Notes under the pieces: generated by a model | The model's database searches: none | What the model was told of the DNA's origin: nothing | Seen by the model: only the letters and a program-made list of their open reading frames with translations | Assembly: GCA_025941565.1 (NCBI GenBank) | Contig: JAPCYN010000030.1 | Coordinates: forward strand, 1 to 45,655 | DNA: 45,655 nt | Source: Legionella sp. 515359 | GTDB lineage: Bacteria > Pseudomonadota > Gammaproteobacteria > Legionellales > Legionellaceae | Direction of reading: 5' to 3' | In this document: piece by piece, positions 34,304 to 42,606 of the stretch | Layout of the letters: every line of letters starts with the position of its first letter | How positions within the stretch are numbered: the first letter of the stretch is position 1 | Position numbers and translations under genes: made by a program

Positions 34304-34546
34304 ATGGAACAAACAGTAGAACATCGTGTTATTCATTTACTTGCAAGAACCCAGGAAATTGCACCTGAAGCGATTGATTTGGATCAATCAATTGACCAAG
34401 TTGTTCCCAGCTCCCTTGATTTGGTTAATTTCTTCTTTGACTTAGAGGATGAGTTTGATCTTGATATTCGTAATGACATCGATAAAGAAAAAACAATCCG
34501 TGAAATAGCAATTGATATCAATCAGTTAATTGCGAAAGCCAAATAA
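34304..34546 (+). CDS. Free-standing acyl carrier protein
   Basis: The 80-residue acidic protein has the ACP four-helix pattern. The phosphopantetheine site reads PSSLDLVNFFFDLEDEF, with Ser37 in place of the usual D-S-L serine and Ser36 instead of the Asp. AAGGGA seven bases before the ATG at 34304 decides this start; an ATG at 34274 would add ten residues. It is not next to fatty-acid genes (fabD, fabG, fabF), so it is a second, specialised ACP. Its partner enzyme is not evident: neighbours are small secreted proteins and a membrane orphan. Confidence 0.85.
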   Translation: MEQTVEHRVIHLLARTQEIAPEAIDLDQSIDQVVPSSLDLVNFFFDLEDEFDLDIRNDIDKEKTIREIAIDINQLIAKAK

Positions 34547-34757
34547 GAGAGCATGGATAACGAACACAATTCAAGCCAAGACATTTCTGCCGCTTACTCA
34601 TTTTCTTTAGGGAATTAAGAAGAAAATTCATTATTCGCCAAACGAAAAAAACAATAAATTATTCAACTAAACTCCATTTGTACATGTATTTATTGTCATT
34701 ATTTTAAATAAAATTTAGAATGCTTGTTCATTATTTTTATTAATTGAGTAGGCCAAA

Positions 34758-35669
34758 ATGGCATCAGCATTTGAGAGTTTCGGGATAAAAAAACTACTAC
34801 CCTACACACCAATTCCTGAGTTGGGTATCCACAGCGATTTAAATAAGCTGCAATTGGAATCGCAAAAATATTTTACTATTGACAAAGGCGCTCAGGCTGC
34901 TGATGGTAATGTGCTTGCCATTAAGATCAAAGAGGGGCAGAATTTTCGAACAACCAATCCAGCTCATCTCGAATTTTTAAATAAATGCACCGCATTGGTT
35001 AAAGAAAAGTCAATGCATCTCCATAGTATCGATCAAAAAATCATAGGAAGTGTTGCCTTTGGTGTCACCGCAACCGCGTTATCTTTCCTGCCGGTAATTG
35101 GCTTTCTTGGCTGGGTAGGTTGGGCTGCTGCGGCTTATTTTATCAATCAACGTGCTACTGCATATGCGGAGTATCACGAATCATTAACACTCGTGGTGGG
35201 TGCATGTAATTGGAGCTTGGGTGAAGGGCCAGATAAACGCAAAGACACTATTCCTAACGTAACAAAGAACGAATCAGTACGTAATATGATGGCCGTACTT
35301 TATCCAGTGCTTTCTGAAACTCAAGTACAGCACTTGATTGCGGATGATATTGAAGAAATATTTACTCAAGAGCTGGAACAATATGAAAAAAAATTTCAAT
35401 TAGGTTTCAAGGCAAATCAATTTTTCTCTAAAGAAGACAATACGATTGCTCTAAGTAAAAAAGGCGCTGAATTTAGTCGTTGCATTTACGGTTTTAATAA
35501 AGGTGGTTTTACTGATTTTCTTGATGCCATTGTATCTATTCTTCCCGATATATATAAAGCAGCGTTGCATGGTTGTCAGCGGCTGAAATATTGGTGGCAA
35601 GAAAAGACCAATTCACCAGAAAAAGAAGTGGACACCCATGAGCACGCGGTCAACGCCAGGATAAATTAA
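34758..35669 (+). CDS. Orphan protein with a central membrane segment, candidate effector
   Basis: The 303-residue protein has no signal peptide. Residues 95-128 form a hydrophobic hairpin (GVTATALSFLPVIGFLGWVG, then AAAAYFI) between a polar N-terminal domain and a C-terminal domain of about 170 residues rich in charged helices. The tail (TNSPEKEVDTHEHAVNARIN) is polar with acidic residues, in keeping with a Dot/Icm signal, but this is weak evidence. No PmrA-type box was seen upstream. It is followed by a strong hairpin and then by the U-box gene. I do not recognise the family. Confidence 0.6.
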   Translation: MASAFESFGIKKLLPYTPIPELGIHSDLNKLQLESQKYFTIDKGAQAADGNVLAIKIKEGQNFRTTNPAHLEFLNKCTALVKEKSMHLHSIDQKIIGSVAFGVTATALSFLPVIGFLGWVGWAAAAYFINQRATAYAEYHESLTLVVGACNWSLGEGPDKRKDTIPNVTKNESVRNMMAVLYPVLSETQVQHLIADDIEEIFTQELEQYEKKFQLGFKANQFFSKEDNTIALSKKGAEFSRCIYGFNKGGFTDFLDAIVSILPDIYKAALHGCQRLKYWWQEKTNSPEKEVDTHEHAVNARIN

Positions 35670-35690
35670 ATAATAAATTATCGCATTGTA

Positions 35691-35721
35691 CTAAAGCTCT
35701 GATAGTCTATCGGAGCTTTAG
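35691..35721 (+). terminator. Long hairpin after the membrane orphan
   Basis: CTAAAGCTC at 35691-35699 pairs with GAGCTTTAG at 35713-35721, and inside it GATAG (35701-35705) pairs with CTATC (35707-35711), with one mismatch and a single-base loop. It starts 21 bases after the stop. No T-run follows. The rest of the 331-base gap (35670-36000) holds no gene; TATAAT at 35933-35938 may be the -10 of the next gene. Confidence 0.55.
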
Positions 35722-36000
35722 AGTGGGAAATTTTCACGGTACTTTTTCATTTCTTACAGCAAAGAATGATTTACAAAACCATCCTGGTCTGGATGCAGGC
35801 AAGCTTACCCCATTTCGCTAGGTGCTAGAACAGCTGACTGCCCATTTTATGTTTTACAACCTGTCCTGATAAAAGTTTTCTAAAAATTAATCAAAAGGTT
35901 ATAATATTGAGTTTCTATTAAATAAGTTGCTTTATAATTGCAAAAAAATATCCGCTCGTCGGTTAGAGAGGATCACTCAACATGATAACGAGGAAAAAAA

Positions 36001-37101
36001 ATGCAGCTAAAGACAGAAGACAGTAATGATGCGGATATTTTTATCTACGGTAAAATGGATCCTGATGAAACCAATCAAATACTTTTCGCTAAGGCTGAAT
36101 GGCTCAACAAGAATCCTGAATCCTCCTTTAAGATTATACAGTTGCAGGAACATGGCGGTAAGTTATGGATGATACGTGATAGCCGAGTAGAGGGATTACT
36201 CACCGTTCAATCCATTAGTTATGATAAAAAGTCAACTCAATGGAAAAATAATGGACCTCAACGCTATATGTTATCAAATGACTATGGCTGGGTAGTGAAT
36301 AATTTTGCCCCGGGAAGTGATGCCTTTATTGCTGTTGTCAATTCGGTGGGAGGAATCATCAAAATGACAGATGAGAATACACGCCCCCATCTTCCCGGAT
36401 TATTAGGCATTCTGGCTGAGACGGGTTATGAAATAGAAAATAGAGTTAATCCTAAAGTAGGACAACAAACAAAATTAATCAGTTATTCATCCTACCATAC
36501 TGACGCAGTTGCCCCAAAACCATCCGAAAAGGAGGCTGCATCAGTCACTTTGCCCGAAGGGATAAGTATCGCATTTTCATGCCCAATTACAACGCAAAAG
36601 ACTGGGTTAATGAAAGCGATGAAAGACCCGGTGACGCTTGTTAGCGATGGAATTAGCTATGAGCGTTCCAATTTATTGGAAAAATATCCTGAGCTGCGGG
36701 AGGGAACGCATTTTTATCCAAACATCAAGCTCAAAACAATTATTAATTACGTTTCCGCAACTTCTTTGAGTCCTGATGAATATTGGGCTAAATTGCAGAA
36801 AGTAGAAGAGGACATTAACGATCCGATATTTTTAATGACCATGAAAGAGCCTGTTTTAAGTCCCAGTGGGCATTCCTTTGAAAAAAATTCTATAGATCAA
36901 TGGATAAGCAGTAAACAAGTTAGTCTGCCTACAGTAAGCAATCTGATTCCGATTCCTGATCCTATTACGAATCAGGATATTAGAGGGAAGTCTCTTGTTC
37001 TCAATAAAAATTTAAGTCGATTTATTAAAGATTGGCCAGAGTTTTATCTGGAACAGGAGTCCAAATTGGCATTAACTCGCCCCTCAAAACTTCCGTCCTG
37101 A
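36001..37101 (+). CDS. Protein with two U-box domains, LubX-like candidate E3 ubiquitin ligase effector
   Basis: The 366-residue protein has an N-terminal domain of unknown fold (1-185; NQILFAKAEWLNKNPE) and two U-box-like domains. U-box 1 (about 190-251) reads CPIT, MKDPVTLVSDGISYERS and HFYPNIKLKTIINYV. U-box 2 (about 271-345) reads DPIFLMTMKEPVLSPSGHSF, QWISSKQVSLP and KNLSRFIKDW. U-boxes bind E2 enzymes and are eukaryotic in origin. In L. pneumophila LubX has two U-boxes and ubiquitinates host Clk1 and the effector SidH, but is shorter (215 residues) and lacks this N-terminal part. The absence of a signal peptide fits Dot/Icm delivery. GAGGAAAAAAA before the ATG is the ribosome binding site. 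E2 binding and targets are not known. Confidence 0.75.
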   Translation: MQLKTEDSNDADIFIYGKMDPDETNQILFAKAEWLNKNPESSFKIIQLQEHGGKLWMIRDSRVEGLLTVQSISYDKKSTQWKNNGPQRYMLSNDYGWVVNNFAPGSDAFIAVVNSVGGIIKMTDENTRPHLPGLLGILAETGYEIENRVNPKVGQQTKLISYSSYHTDAVAPKPSEKEAASVTLPEGISIAFSCPITTQKTGLMKAMKDPVTLVSDGISYERSNLLEKYPELREGTHFYPNIKLKTIINYVSATSLSPDEYWAKLQKVEEDINDPIFLMTMKEPVLSPSGHSFEKNSIDQWISSKQVSLPTVSNLIPIPDPITNQDIRGKSLVLNKNLSRFIKDWPEFYLEQESKLALTRPSKLPS

Positions 37102-37120
37102 CTTTAATTTTTCCAAGCAT

Positions 37121-37147
37121 ACTGCGTTTATCTTGGCGCAGTTTTTT
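37121..37147 (+). terminator. Rho-independent terminator of the U-box gene
   Basis: ACTGCG (37121-37126) pairs with CGCAGT (37137-37142), followed at once by six T residues (37142-37147). It lies 20 bases after the stop codon, so the U-box gene is probably monocistronic. Confidence 0.65.
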
Positions 37148-37158
37148 ATGCGGATACA

Positions 37159-37443
37159 GTGAAAGTAGGGAGTTGCTTTAGTGACCAAGATGTTAAAAAA
37201 CCTGCGCAGCTTATGCGAAATTATTATTCCTCGTGCTTGTGGAAAAAAGGGGATATATTACTCATTGATAATAAAAAAGTAATGCATGCAGGCATGCCGG
37301 GAATGGGGCCCAGAGTGATTCGAGCGATGATTTGTAATCCTCTTGATATAAACTATTCATTTGCAGAATCAGGTCTTTTAGTCGCTAAAGAGCGAATGAC
37401 TGAGGCAATTGGTGTTGCTATGGCTAAAGGTAATATTAATTAA
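37159..37443 (+). pseudogene. Truncated TauD/TfdA-type Fe(II)/2-oxoglutarate dioxygenase
   Basis: The open frame gives 94 residues that match only the C-terminal part of a TauD-like dioxygenase: LWKKGDILLIDNKKVMHAG with the distal iron-binding His, followed by GPRVIRAMICNPL, which contains the 2-oxoglutarate-binding Arg. The HxD pair and the rest of the jelly-roll, normally some 170 residues upstream, are absent. The GTG at 37159 has no ribosome binding site, and upstream in-frame residues overlap the terminator of the U-box gene. I read it as a 5'-deleted remnant without catalytic function. It may mark the edge of the accessory block. Confidence 0.6.
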
Positions 37444-37626
37444 TGTTGTTAATATTACCCCTCTAAATCACTTACCCACTCAATAATGCTAGAAAAGATG
37501 CCCCTAAGCCAGGGTAAAAAATGCTTTGAGTGATGCGTTCTAACCGAGAACTGTATTGTGAAAAGAACAGTTGCTAATATAAACTGTTTTTCAGCGTTAA
37601 TTAAAATGAATGGATAAGGAAAAAAC

Positions 37627-38562
37627 ATGGGGCTTCTCGTTGATGGTCAATGGCAGGATGTTTGGTATGATACGTCTAAAACAAGCGGGGAGTTCAAACG
37701 AGAACCTACGCAATTTCACTCCTCGATCAGTAAGGAACCCAAGGCGCGTTTTCCGGCTGAAAAAGGGCGATACCATTTGTACGTATCCCTTGCTTGTCCC
37801 TGGGCGCATCGTACTTTAATCTACAGAAAGCTTAAGAAACTGGATGATTATATTGAGGTCTCGATAGTACATCCGCACATGCTTGAAAATGGGTGGACGT
37901 TTAAAAAAGAGATGGGGGCTACTGGGGATGCTCTGTATGGATTGAACTATTTATATGAACTTTATATTAAAGCTGATAATAAATACACGGGTAGAGTTAC
38001 TGTTCCCGTTTTATGGGATAAAAAGGAAAAGACCATCGTTAATAATGAGTCTGCAGAAATTATTCGTCAGTTCAATCATGCGTTTAATCACTTAACCGGA
38101 GACAACCAGGATTTTTATCCGGAACCACTACGTGCGGAAATTGATGCACTGAATGGCCGAATTTATAATGCCATTAACAATGGAGTTTATCGTTGTGGAT
38201 TTGCGACCACTCAGGAGGCTTATGAAGAGGCGTACATCAAATTATTTCTTTTGCTTGATGAACTGGATATGCGCTTGCGTAGCCAAAAATATTTACTGGG
38301 TGAGCAGTTAACTGAGGCTGATTGGCGTTTGTTTACCACGCTGATTCGTTTTGATGCGGTATATTACGGTCATTTTAAGACCAATCAGCAGCGGATCAGT
38401 GATTATAAATCGCTACAGCCTTATTTAGAACGGCTGTATCACCATCCAGGGGTGCGTGAAACGGTAAACTTGTTACACATCAAACAACATTATTATTTTA
38501 GTCATAAAACAATAAACCCAACCCAAATTGTGCCATTAGGGCCACAACTGAACTTTAATTAA
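37627..38562 (+). CDS. yqjG: Glutathionyl-hydroquinone reductase
   Basis: The 311-residue Xi-class glutathione transferase has the catalytic Cys57 in YVSLACPWAHRTLI, FPAEKGRYHLY before it, and the family's long C-terminal helical domain (LTGDNQDFYPE, NNGVYRCGFATTQEAYE). It reduces glutathionyl-hydroquinones with glutathione, a detoxification step for quinone adducts. The length and start agree with E. coli YqjG. GATAAGGA before the ATG is the ribosome binding site. It converges on the aconitase gene. Confidence 0.93.
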   Translation: MGLLVDGQWQDVWYDTSKTSGEFKREPTQFHSSISKEPKARFPAEKGRYHLYVSLACPWAHRTLIYRKLKKLDDYIEVSIVHPHMLENGWTFKKEMGATGDALYGLNYLYELYIKADNKYTGRVTVPVLWDKKEKTIVNNESAEIIRQFNHAFNHLTGDNQDFYPEPLRAEIDALNGRIYNAINNGVYRCGFATTQEAYEEAYIKLFLLLDELDMRLRSQKYLLGEQLTEADWRLFTTLIRFDAVYYGHFKTNQQRISDYKSLQPYLERLYHHPGVRETVNLLHIKQHYYFSHKTINPTQIVPLGPQLNFN

Positions 38563-38586
38563 TTTTTTAATGCAATCCCAAGTTAA

Positions 38587-38607
38587 CCTGGGTCAACCTG
38601 GCCCAGG
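38587..38607. terminator. Bidirectional terminator between yqjG and aconitase
   Basis: CCTGGG (38587-38592) pairs with CCCAGG (38602-38607) around a nine-base loop, with A/T flanks on both sides (TTAA and ATTAAG). It begins 24 bases after yqjG and three bases beyond the aconitase stop. Confidence 0.5.
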
Positions 38608-38610
38608 CTA

Positions 38611-40563
38611 TTAAGTATTTTTATTTGTTGTGATTCCTTTTTGCAAATCTTTTTTCACCCAATTAATTAATCCACCTTCAACAAGCAATTTAATTTGACG
38701 TTTGGACAAGGTCTGTTGTACCTCGATTTCTTTATCGTTGATTTTTATTTTAAATGTTTCATTATTCAGAATGTCAGGTAAGTTCTTGATTTCTACTACG
38801 TCATCTAACTGAATTGCATCGTAATCCTTAGGATTTTTAAAAACCAAAGGCAAAATGCCAAAATTGATCAGATTTTGCCAATGAATACGGGCAAAACTTT
38901 TTGCAATGACCACACGTAAACCTAAATAACGAGGAGCTAAAGCGGCATGTTCTCGGCTAGAGCCTTGGCCATAGTTTTCCCCACCCACGATCACATGACC
39001 TTTTTTATGTTTTTGGGCACGACCTGCATAGTCTGGGTCGACATGACCGAAGGTAAATTCACTAATTTTAGGAATATTACTACGGTAAGGAAGAACCTTT
39101 GCTCCCGCAGGAGAAATTTCATCAGTTGAAATATTATTTTCAACTTTGAGCAAAACAGGTATTTTCAATGAATGAGGCAATGGTTCAAATTCTGGCAAAG
39201 TCACGATATTGGGGCCTTTCACTAATTTTATTTTTTTTGCCTCGTCTAAAGGCAGAGGTCCTTCAAAACATGCAGGATTTAATATTCTTTTTTGCGGTAG
39301 CTTTATGTCGGGATAAGGCATATCCAAAGATCTGGGATCGGTAATCACCCCTGTCAATGCAGATGCTGCGGCAGTTTCTGGACTGCAAAGAAATACCTTA
39401 TCTTCCTCGGTTCCTGAGCGCCCGGGAAAATTTCTGGGTACGGTTCGTAAGCTGTTTTTCTCGGTTGCGGGTGCTTGCCCCATTCCGATGCATCCATTGC
39501 AGCCTGCCTGATGGATGCGGGCACCTGCGTGAATGAGGCTTCCCAAATGGCCATCTCGTACCAATTCTTCTAAAATGGTTCGAGAGGTCGGATTAATATC
39601 AAATGATACATTGGGATGAATGGTACGACCTTTGACTATTTCAGCTGCAATTGCAAAATCCCGATACCCTGGGTTGGCTGATGAACCTATATAGGTCTGA
39701 TATACTTCTTCCCCTGCAATTTCTGCAACGGGAACCACATTGCCTGGGCTTGTGGGTTTTGCAATGAGTGGTATCAGTTGGGATAAGTTGATTTCTGTAT
39801 GCTCATCGTACGATGCATTCGAGTCTGCTGTTAATTCCAGCCAGTCTCTTTCACGGCCTTGGCTTTGCAAGAATTCCTTGGTGATTTTGTCTGAAGGAAA
39901 TACGGTAGTCGTTGCTCCTAATTCAGCCCCCATATTGGCAATTACATGCCGGTCCATGGCACTTAGATGTTTTAATCCTTCCCCGTAATATTCAAAGATG
40001 TAACCCACGCCTCCTTTTACATCATAGCGACGTAGCATTTCCAAAATAACGTCTTTTGCACTGACCCACTCGGGTAACGCTCCCGTTAAATGAATACCCA
40101 TAACTTTGGGCATTTTGATATACAGCGGATAACCTGCAATAGCCATTGCGACTTCTAATCCCCCTGAACCGATGGCAATCATGCCCAGAGAGCCTGCCGC
40201 ACAGGTATGACTGTCTGATCCCGTTAATGTTTTACCTGGTTTGCCAAAATTTTGCATATGTACCGCATGGCTGATGCCATTCCCGGGTCGGCTAAAATAA
40301 AAACCGAAACGCCGTGCCGCGTTTGCAAGAAAGAGATGGTCGTCAGGGTTTTTATTATCTTCTTGAATGAGATTATGATCGACGTATTGAACGGAAACTT
40401 CAGCTTGGGTACGTTCAAGTCCTATGGCTTCCAATTCAAGCATGACCAGGGTTCCTGTCGCATCTTGACACAGAGTTTGGTCTATTTTTAAGGCAATTTC
40501 CTTCCCTGGTTCCATTTTGCCTTCAAGAAGATGTGCTTTAATGATCTTTTCAGTCACATTCAT
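38611..40563 (-). CDS. Aconitate hydratase, Aquifex type
   Basis: The 650-residue protein follows the aconitase plan of three N-terminal domains and a C-terminal swivel (VIVGGENYGQGSSREHAALAP, the substrate-binding loop). It is shorter than AcnA (about 890) and similar to the small, putative Aquifex-type aconitases. Two Fe-S ligands are clear: Cys355 and Cys358 in AGCNGCIGMGQAP. At the place where aconitases read GSCTNSS the protein reads GSSANPGYRDF, so the first cluster Cys is not conserved there; an extra Cys121 follows SDSHT. Citrate/isocitrate interconversion in the TCA cycle is the expected reaction. GGAGGAAA before the ATG is a strong ribosome binding site. Confidence 0.85.
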   Translation of the reverse strand: MNVTEKIIKAHLLEGKMEPGKEIALKIDQTLCQDATGTLVMLELEAIGLERTQAEVSVQYVDHNLIQEDNKNPDDHLFLANAARRFGFYFSRPGNGISHAVHMQNFGKPGKTLTGSDSHTCAAGSLGMIAIGSGGLEVAMAIAGYPLYIKMPKVMGIHLTGALPEWVSAKDVILEMLRRYDVKGGVGYIFEYYGEGLKHLSAMDRHVIANMGAELGATTTVFPSDKITKEFLQSQGRERDWLELTADSNASYDEHTEINLSQLIPLIAKPTSPGNVVPVAEIAGEEVYQTYIGSSANPGYRDFAIAAEIVKGRTIHPNVSFDINPTSRTILEELVRDGHLGSLIHAGARIHQAGCNGCIGMGQAPATEKNSLRTVPRNFPGRSGTEEDKVFLCSPETAAASALTGVITDPRSLDMPYPDIKLPQKRILNPACFEGPLPLDEAKKIKLVKGPNIVTLPEFEPLPHSLKIPVLLKVENNISTDEISPAGAKVLPYRSNIPKISEFTFGHVDPDYAGRAQKHKKGHVIVGGENYGQGSSREHAALAPRYLGLRVVIAKSFARIHWQNLINFGILPLVFKNPKDYDAIQLDDVVEIKNLPDILNNETFKIKINDKEIEVQQTLSKRQIKLLVEGGLINWVKKDLQKGITTNKNT

Positions 40564-40595
40564 CGCTATTTCCTCCGTGAGAACAGCTGATTGTT

Positions 40596-40624
40596 AAAAT
40601 ATAGCACAGTTAGGGGAACCTCAA
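40596..40624 (-). promoter_or_regulatory. Candidate sigma-70 promoter of the aconitase gene
   Basis: On the minus strand TTGAGG (40624-40619) and TATTTT (40601-40596) are 17 bases apart, followed by a leader of about 25 bases to the strong ribosome binding site. The -10 could also be TATATT two bases earlier. Confidence 0.4.
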
Positions 40625-40714
40625 ACTATTCAAATGCCTCAGAAATACACTTTGTGGCATCATGAAGTATGGACTAGACTTCAAGATGATGGAACGTTTT
40701 GGAGAATAGGGCAA

Positions 40715-41347
40715 ATGAACTACGATGATCGATATCAAGCAGGCCGTGTTCTAACGGAGTTGCTAAAGGATTACGCAAAGCGAACCGATGTGGTGGTATT
40801 GGCACTGCCTCGAGGTGGTGTGCCTGTAGCCTACGAAATCGCGAATGCGCTCTCGCTTCCGCTTGATATTTTTATTGTCCGTAAGCTCGGTGTTCCTGGT
40901 CATGAAGAGTTGGCTATGGGAGCCATTGCTTCTGGAGGAATAGCCGTTTTTAACCAAGAAATAGTTAATCAGCTCCACATTTCAAAAGAAGCGATCGATA
41001 AAATTCAGAAATCGGAGCAGGAAGAATTATTACGACGTGAACAAGTTTATCGTGGCAAGAAACCTTTTCCTGAGTTATCTGGAAAAACTGTAATTCTGGT
41101 GGATGATGGTATCGCGACTGGCTATACCATGCGCGCAGCAATTGCAGCCTTGAAACAGAAAAATCCCGCCCAAATTATTGTTGCCGTTCCTGTTGCTGCA
41201 CAGTCGACGTGTGATGAAATCGCACCTTTTGTCGATGAGATTATTTGCCCAATGCGTCCAATCAATTTTTATGCCGTAGGGCTATGGTACAATAATTTTT
41301 CCCAAACAACCGATGATGAAGTGATGCAGTTGTTGCAAGAAAGCTGA
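40715..41347 (+). CDS. Phosphoribosyltransferase family protein
   Basis: The 210-residue protein contains the type I phosphoribosyltransferase PRPP loop VILVDDGIATGYTM (residues 126-139) and an N-terminal PRGGVPVAYEIANAL with the pyrophosphate-binding turn. It continues with LDIFIVRKLGVPGHEELAMG, the pattern of the uncharacterised predicted phosphoribosyltransferases often linked to dienelactone hydrolase domains or stress genes. The reaction is not known. An ATG at 40634 adds 27 poorly conserved residues; I prefer 40715, where MNYDDRYQAGRVL begins as family members do and AGGGCAA precedes. It is divergent from the aconitase gene. Confidence 0.82.
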   Translation: MNYDDRYQAGRVLTELLKDYAKRTDVVVLALPRGGVPVAYEIANALSLPLDIFIVRKLGVPGHEELAMGAIASGGIAVFNQEIVNQLHISKEAIDKIQKSEQEELLRREQVYRGKKPFPELSGKTVILVDDGIATGYTMRAAIAALKQKNPAQIIVAVPVAAQSTCDEIAPFVDEIICPMRPINFYAVGLWYNNFSQTTDDEVMQLLQES

Positions 41348-41445
41348 GCATCACTAGAAAAAACATATCGTAACTCATTACCTCCACAACACCATTTAGA
41401 GTTGCCTTGTATCTCTTTAGAGATAAATAGGTTTATTTTAAGGAA

Positions 41446-41461
41446 GGCGTGTTCACACGCC
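41446..41461 (+). terminator. Hairpin between phosphoribosyltransferase and SDR genes
   Basis: GGCGTG (41446-41451) pairs perfectly with CACGCC (41456-41461) around a TTCA loop. The stem is stable and located 99 bases after the stop of the preceding gene, 50 bases before the SDR start. No T-run follows, so it could also be a leader structure. Confidence 0.4.
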
Positions 41462-41510
41462 CTGATAAACAGTAAAATTTTACGATTGTAAAAAAATTGA
41501 GGGGCAAGAG

Positions 41511-42287
41511 ATGAATGATTTAGCGAATAAAATTATTTTAATCACCGGAGCTTCCAGTGGAATTGGTCAGGCTTGCGCTCAATTGTGCGCAAAACATGGG
41601 GCTCGATTAATACTTTGCGCTCGACGAAGCGAGCGTCTTGAGGCTTTAGCAAAAGAGTTGAGTCAACAGTATGGAAAAGAACACTACGTTTTACCTTTAG
41701 ATGTATGTGATCATGAACAAGTCACTAAGCAACTGGGTTCGTTACCTGGCCAATGGCAATCCATTGATGTATTAATTAATAATGCAGGGTTGGCATTGGA
41801 TACTTTGCCTTTGCAAAAGGGAATTGAAGCACATTGGGATATCATGATTGATACCAATATTAAAGGACTCCTTTATATCAGTCGAGCCTTGATTCCTGGT
41901 ATGTTGGAGCGAGGCCGAGGCCATGTGGTGAATATCAGTTCCGTGGCGGGACATGAGTGTTATCCAAATGGCAATGTTTATTGCGCCACGAAACATGCGG
42001 TACATGCTCTTTCAAAATCAATGAGACTGGATATGCTTGGTAGCTCCATTCGGGTGACTGAAATTGCTCCAGGTGCGGTAGAAACTGAGTTTAGTGAAGT
42101 GCGATGGAATGACAAACAAAAAGCAAAAGAATTTTATCAGGATTTTCAGCCCTTACTGGCAGTGGATGTAGCGGATGCCATTGTCTATTGTATTACCCGG
42201 CCACCGCATATGGATATTGAAGAAATGACCATTATGCCCACGGTACAAGCTTCTGCAAATCATTTATTTAGGGATAAGAATAAGTAA
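41511..42287 (+). CDS. SDR family NADP-dependent 3-hydroxy acid dehydrogenase (YdfG-like)
   Basis: The 258-residue classical SDR has the cofactor motif TGASSGIG (residues 12-19), Arg residues after strand 2 (CARRSERL) that favour NADP, the NNAG motif (90-93) and the catalytic Ser144, Tyr157 and Lys161 (NISSVAG, YCATK). EIAPGAVETEFS is the YdfG-type signature. E. coli YdfG oxidises L-allo-threonine, serine and 3-hydroxypropionate-type substrates. GAGGGGCAAGAG before the ATG is the ribosome binding site. No pathway partner is adjacent. Confidence 0.88.
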   Translation: MNDLANKIILITGASSGIGQACAQLCAKHGARLILCARRSERLEALAKELSQQYGKEHYVLPLDVCDHEQVTKQLGSLPGQWQSIDVLINNAGLALDTLPLQKGIEAHWDIMIDTNIKGLLYISRALIPGMLERGRGHVVNISSVAGHECYPNGNVYCATKHAVHALSKSMRLDMLGSSIRVTEIAPGAVETEFSEVRWNDKQKAKEFYQDFQPLLAVDVADAIVYCITRPPHMDIEEMTIMPTVQASANHLFRDKNK

Positions 42288-42307
42288 ATTTTGCGCAAAA
42301 AACAAAC

Positions 42308-42354
42308 AGTCATCACCTTGATGGTCTACTATTTAACATATATAGGTGATGACT
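42308..42354 (+). repeat. Perfect 11-bp inverted repeat after the SDR gene
   Basis: AGTCATCACCT (42308-42318) is matched by AGGTGATGACT (42344-42354), loop 25 bases, 21 bases after the SDR stop. A terminator or processing signal is likely. The gap 42288-42606 otherwise contains only the promoter of the next gene. Confidence 0.45.
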
Positions 42355-42533
42355 TATCCTGGCTGAACCATTGAATAGTTTCAGATTGGGAGGTTGTTTT
42401 GGAGAGTGGTGTGCAAGCCTATGCGGTTGATAGGAAGCCTTAAGCTCTGCATAGACCTCCATTATGAAAAGTGTAACAGGCTCTGGAGACGGGAGGTCAT
42501 TGCCTGTATTTCTAATCAACAAAAACAATCATT

Positions 42534-42562
42534 TTGATTAAATTATATACATATCGTATACT
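42534..42562 (+). promoter_or_regulatory. Sigma-70 promoter of the tyrosine-rich lipoprotein gene
   Basis: TTGATT (42534-42539) and TATACT (42557-42562) are separated by exactly 17 bases. Transcription would start near 42569, giving a short leader with the CAGGAGG ribosome binding site just before the ATG at 42607. Confidence 0.65.
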
Positions 42563-42606
42563 TAAGCTGCGCCAATTAGATTTGCAATAAGAGCCAGGAG
42601 GCAATT

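Noticed and set aside
35887-35905. TTAAT and ATAAT pair upstream of the U-box gene
   Set aside because: The spacing is 14 and the second half-site is imperfect; not a PmrA box by the consensus used here.
37102-37158. Upstream extension of the dioxygenase frame
   Set aside because: In-frame residues overlap an intrinsic terminator and do not look like the conserved dioxygenase sequence, so I did not extend the pseudogene.
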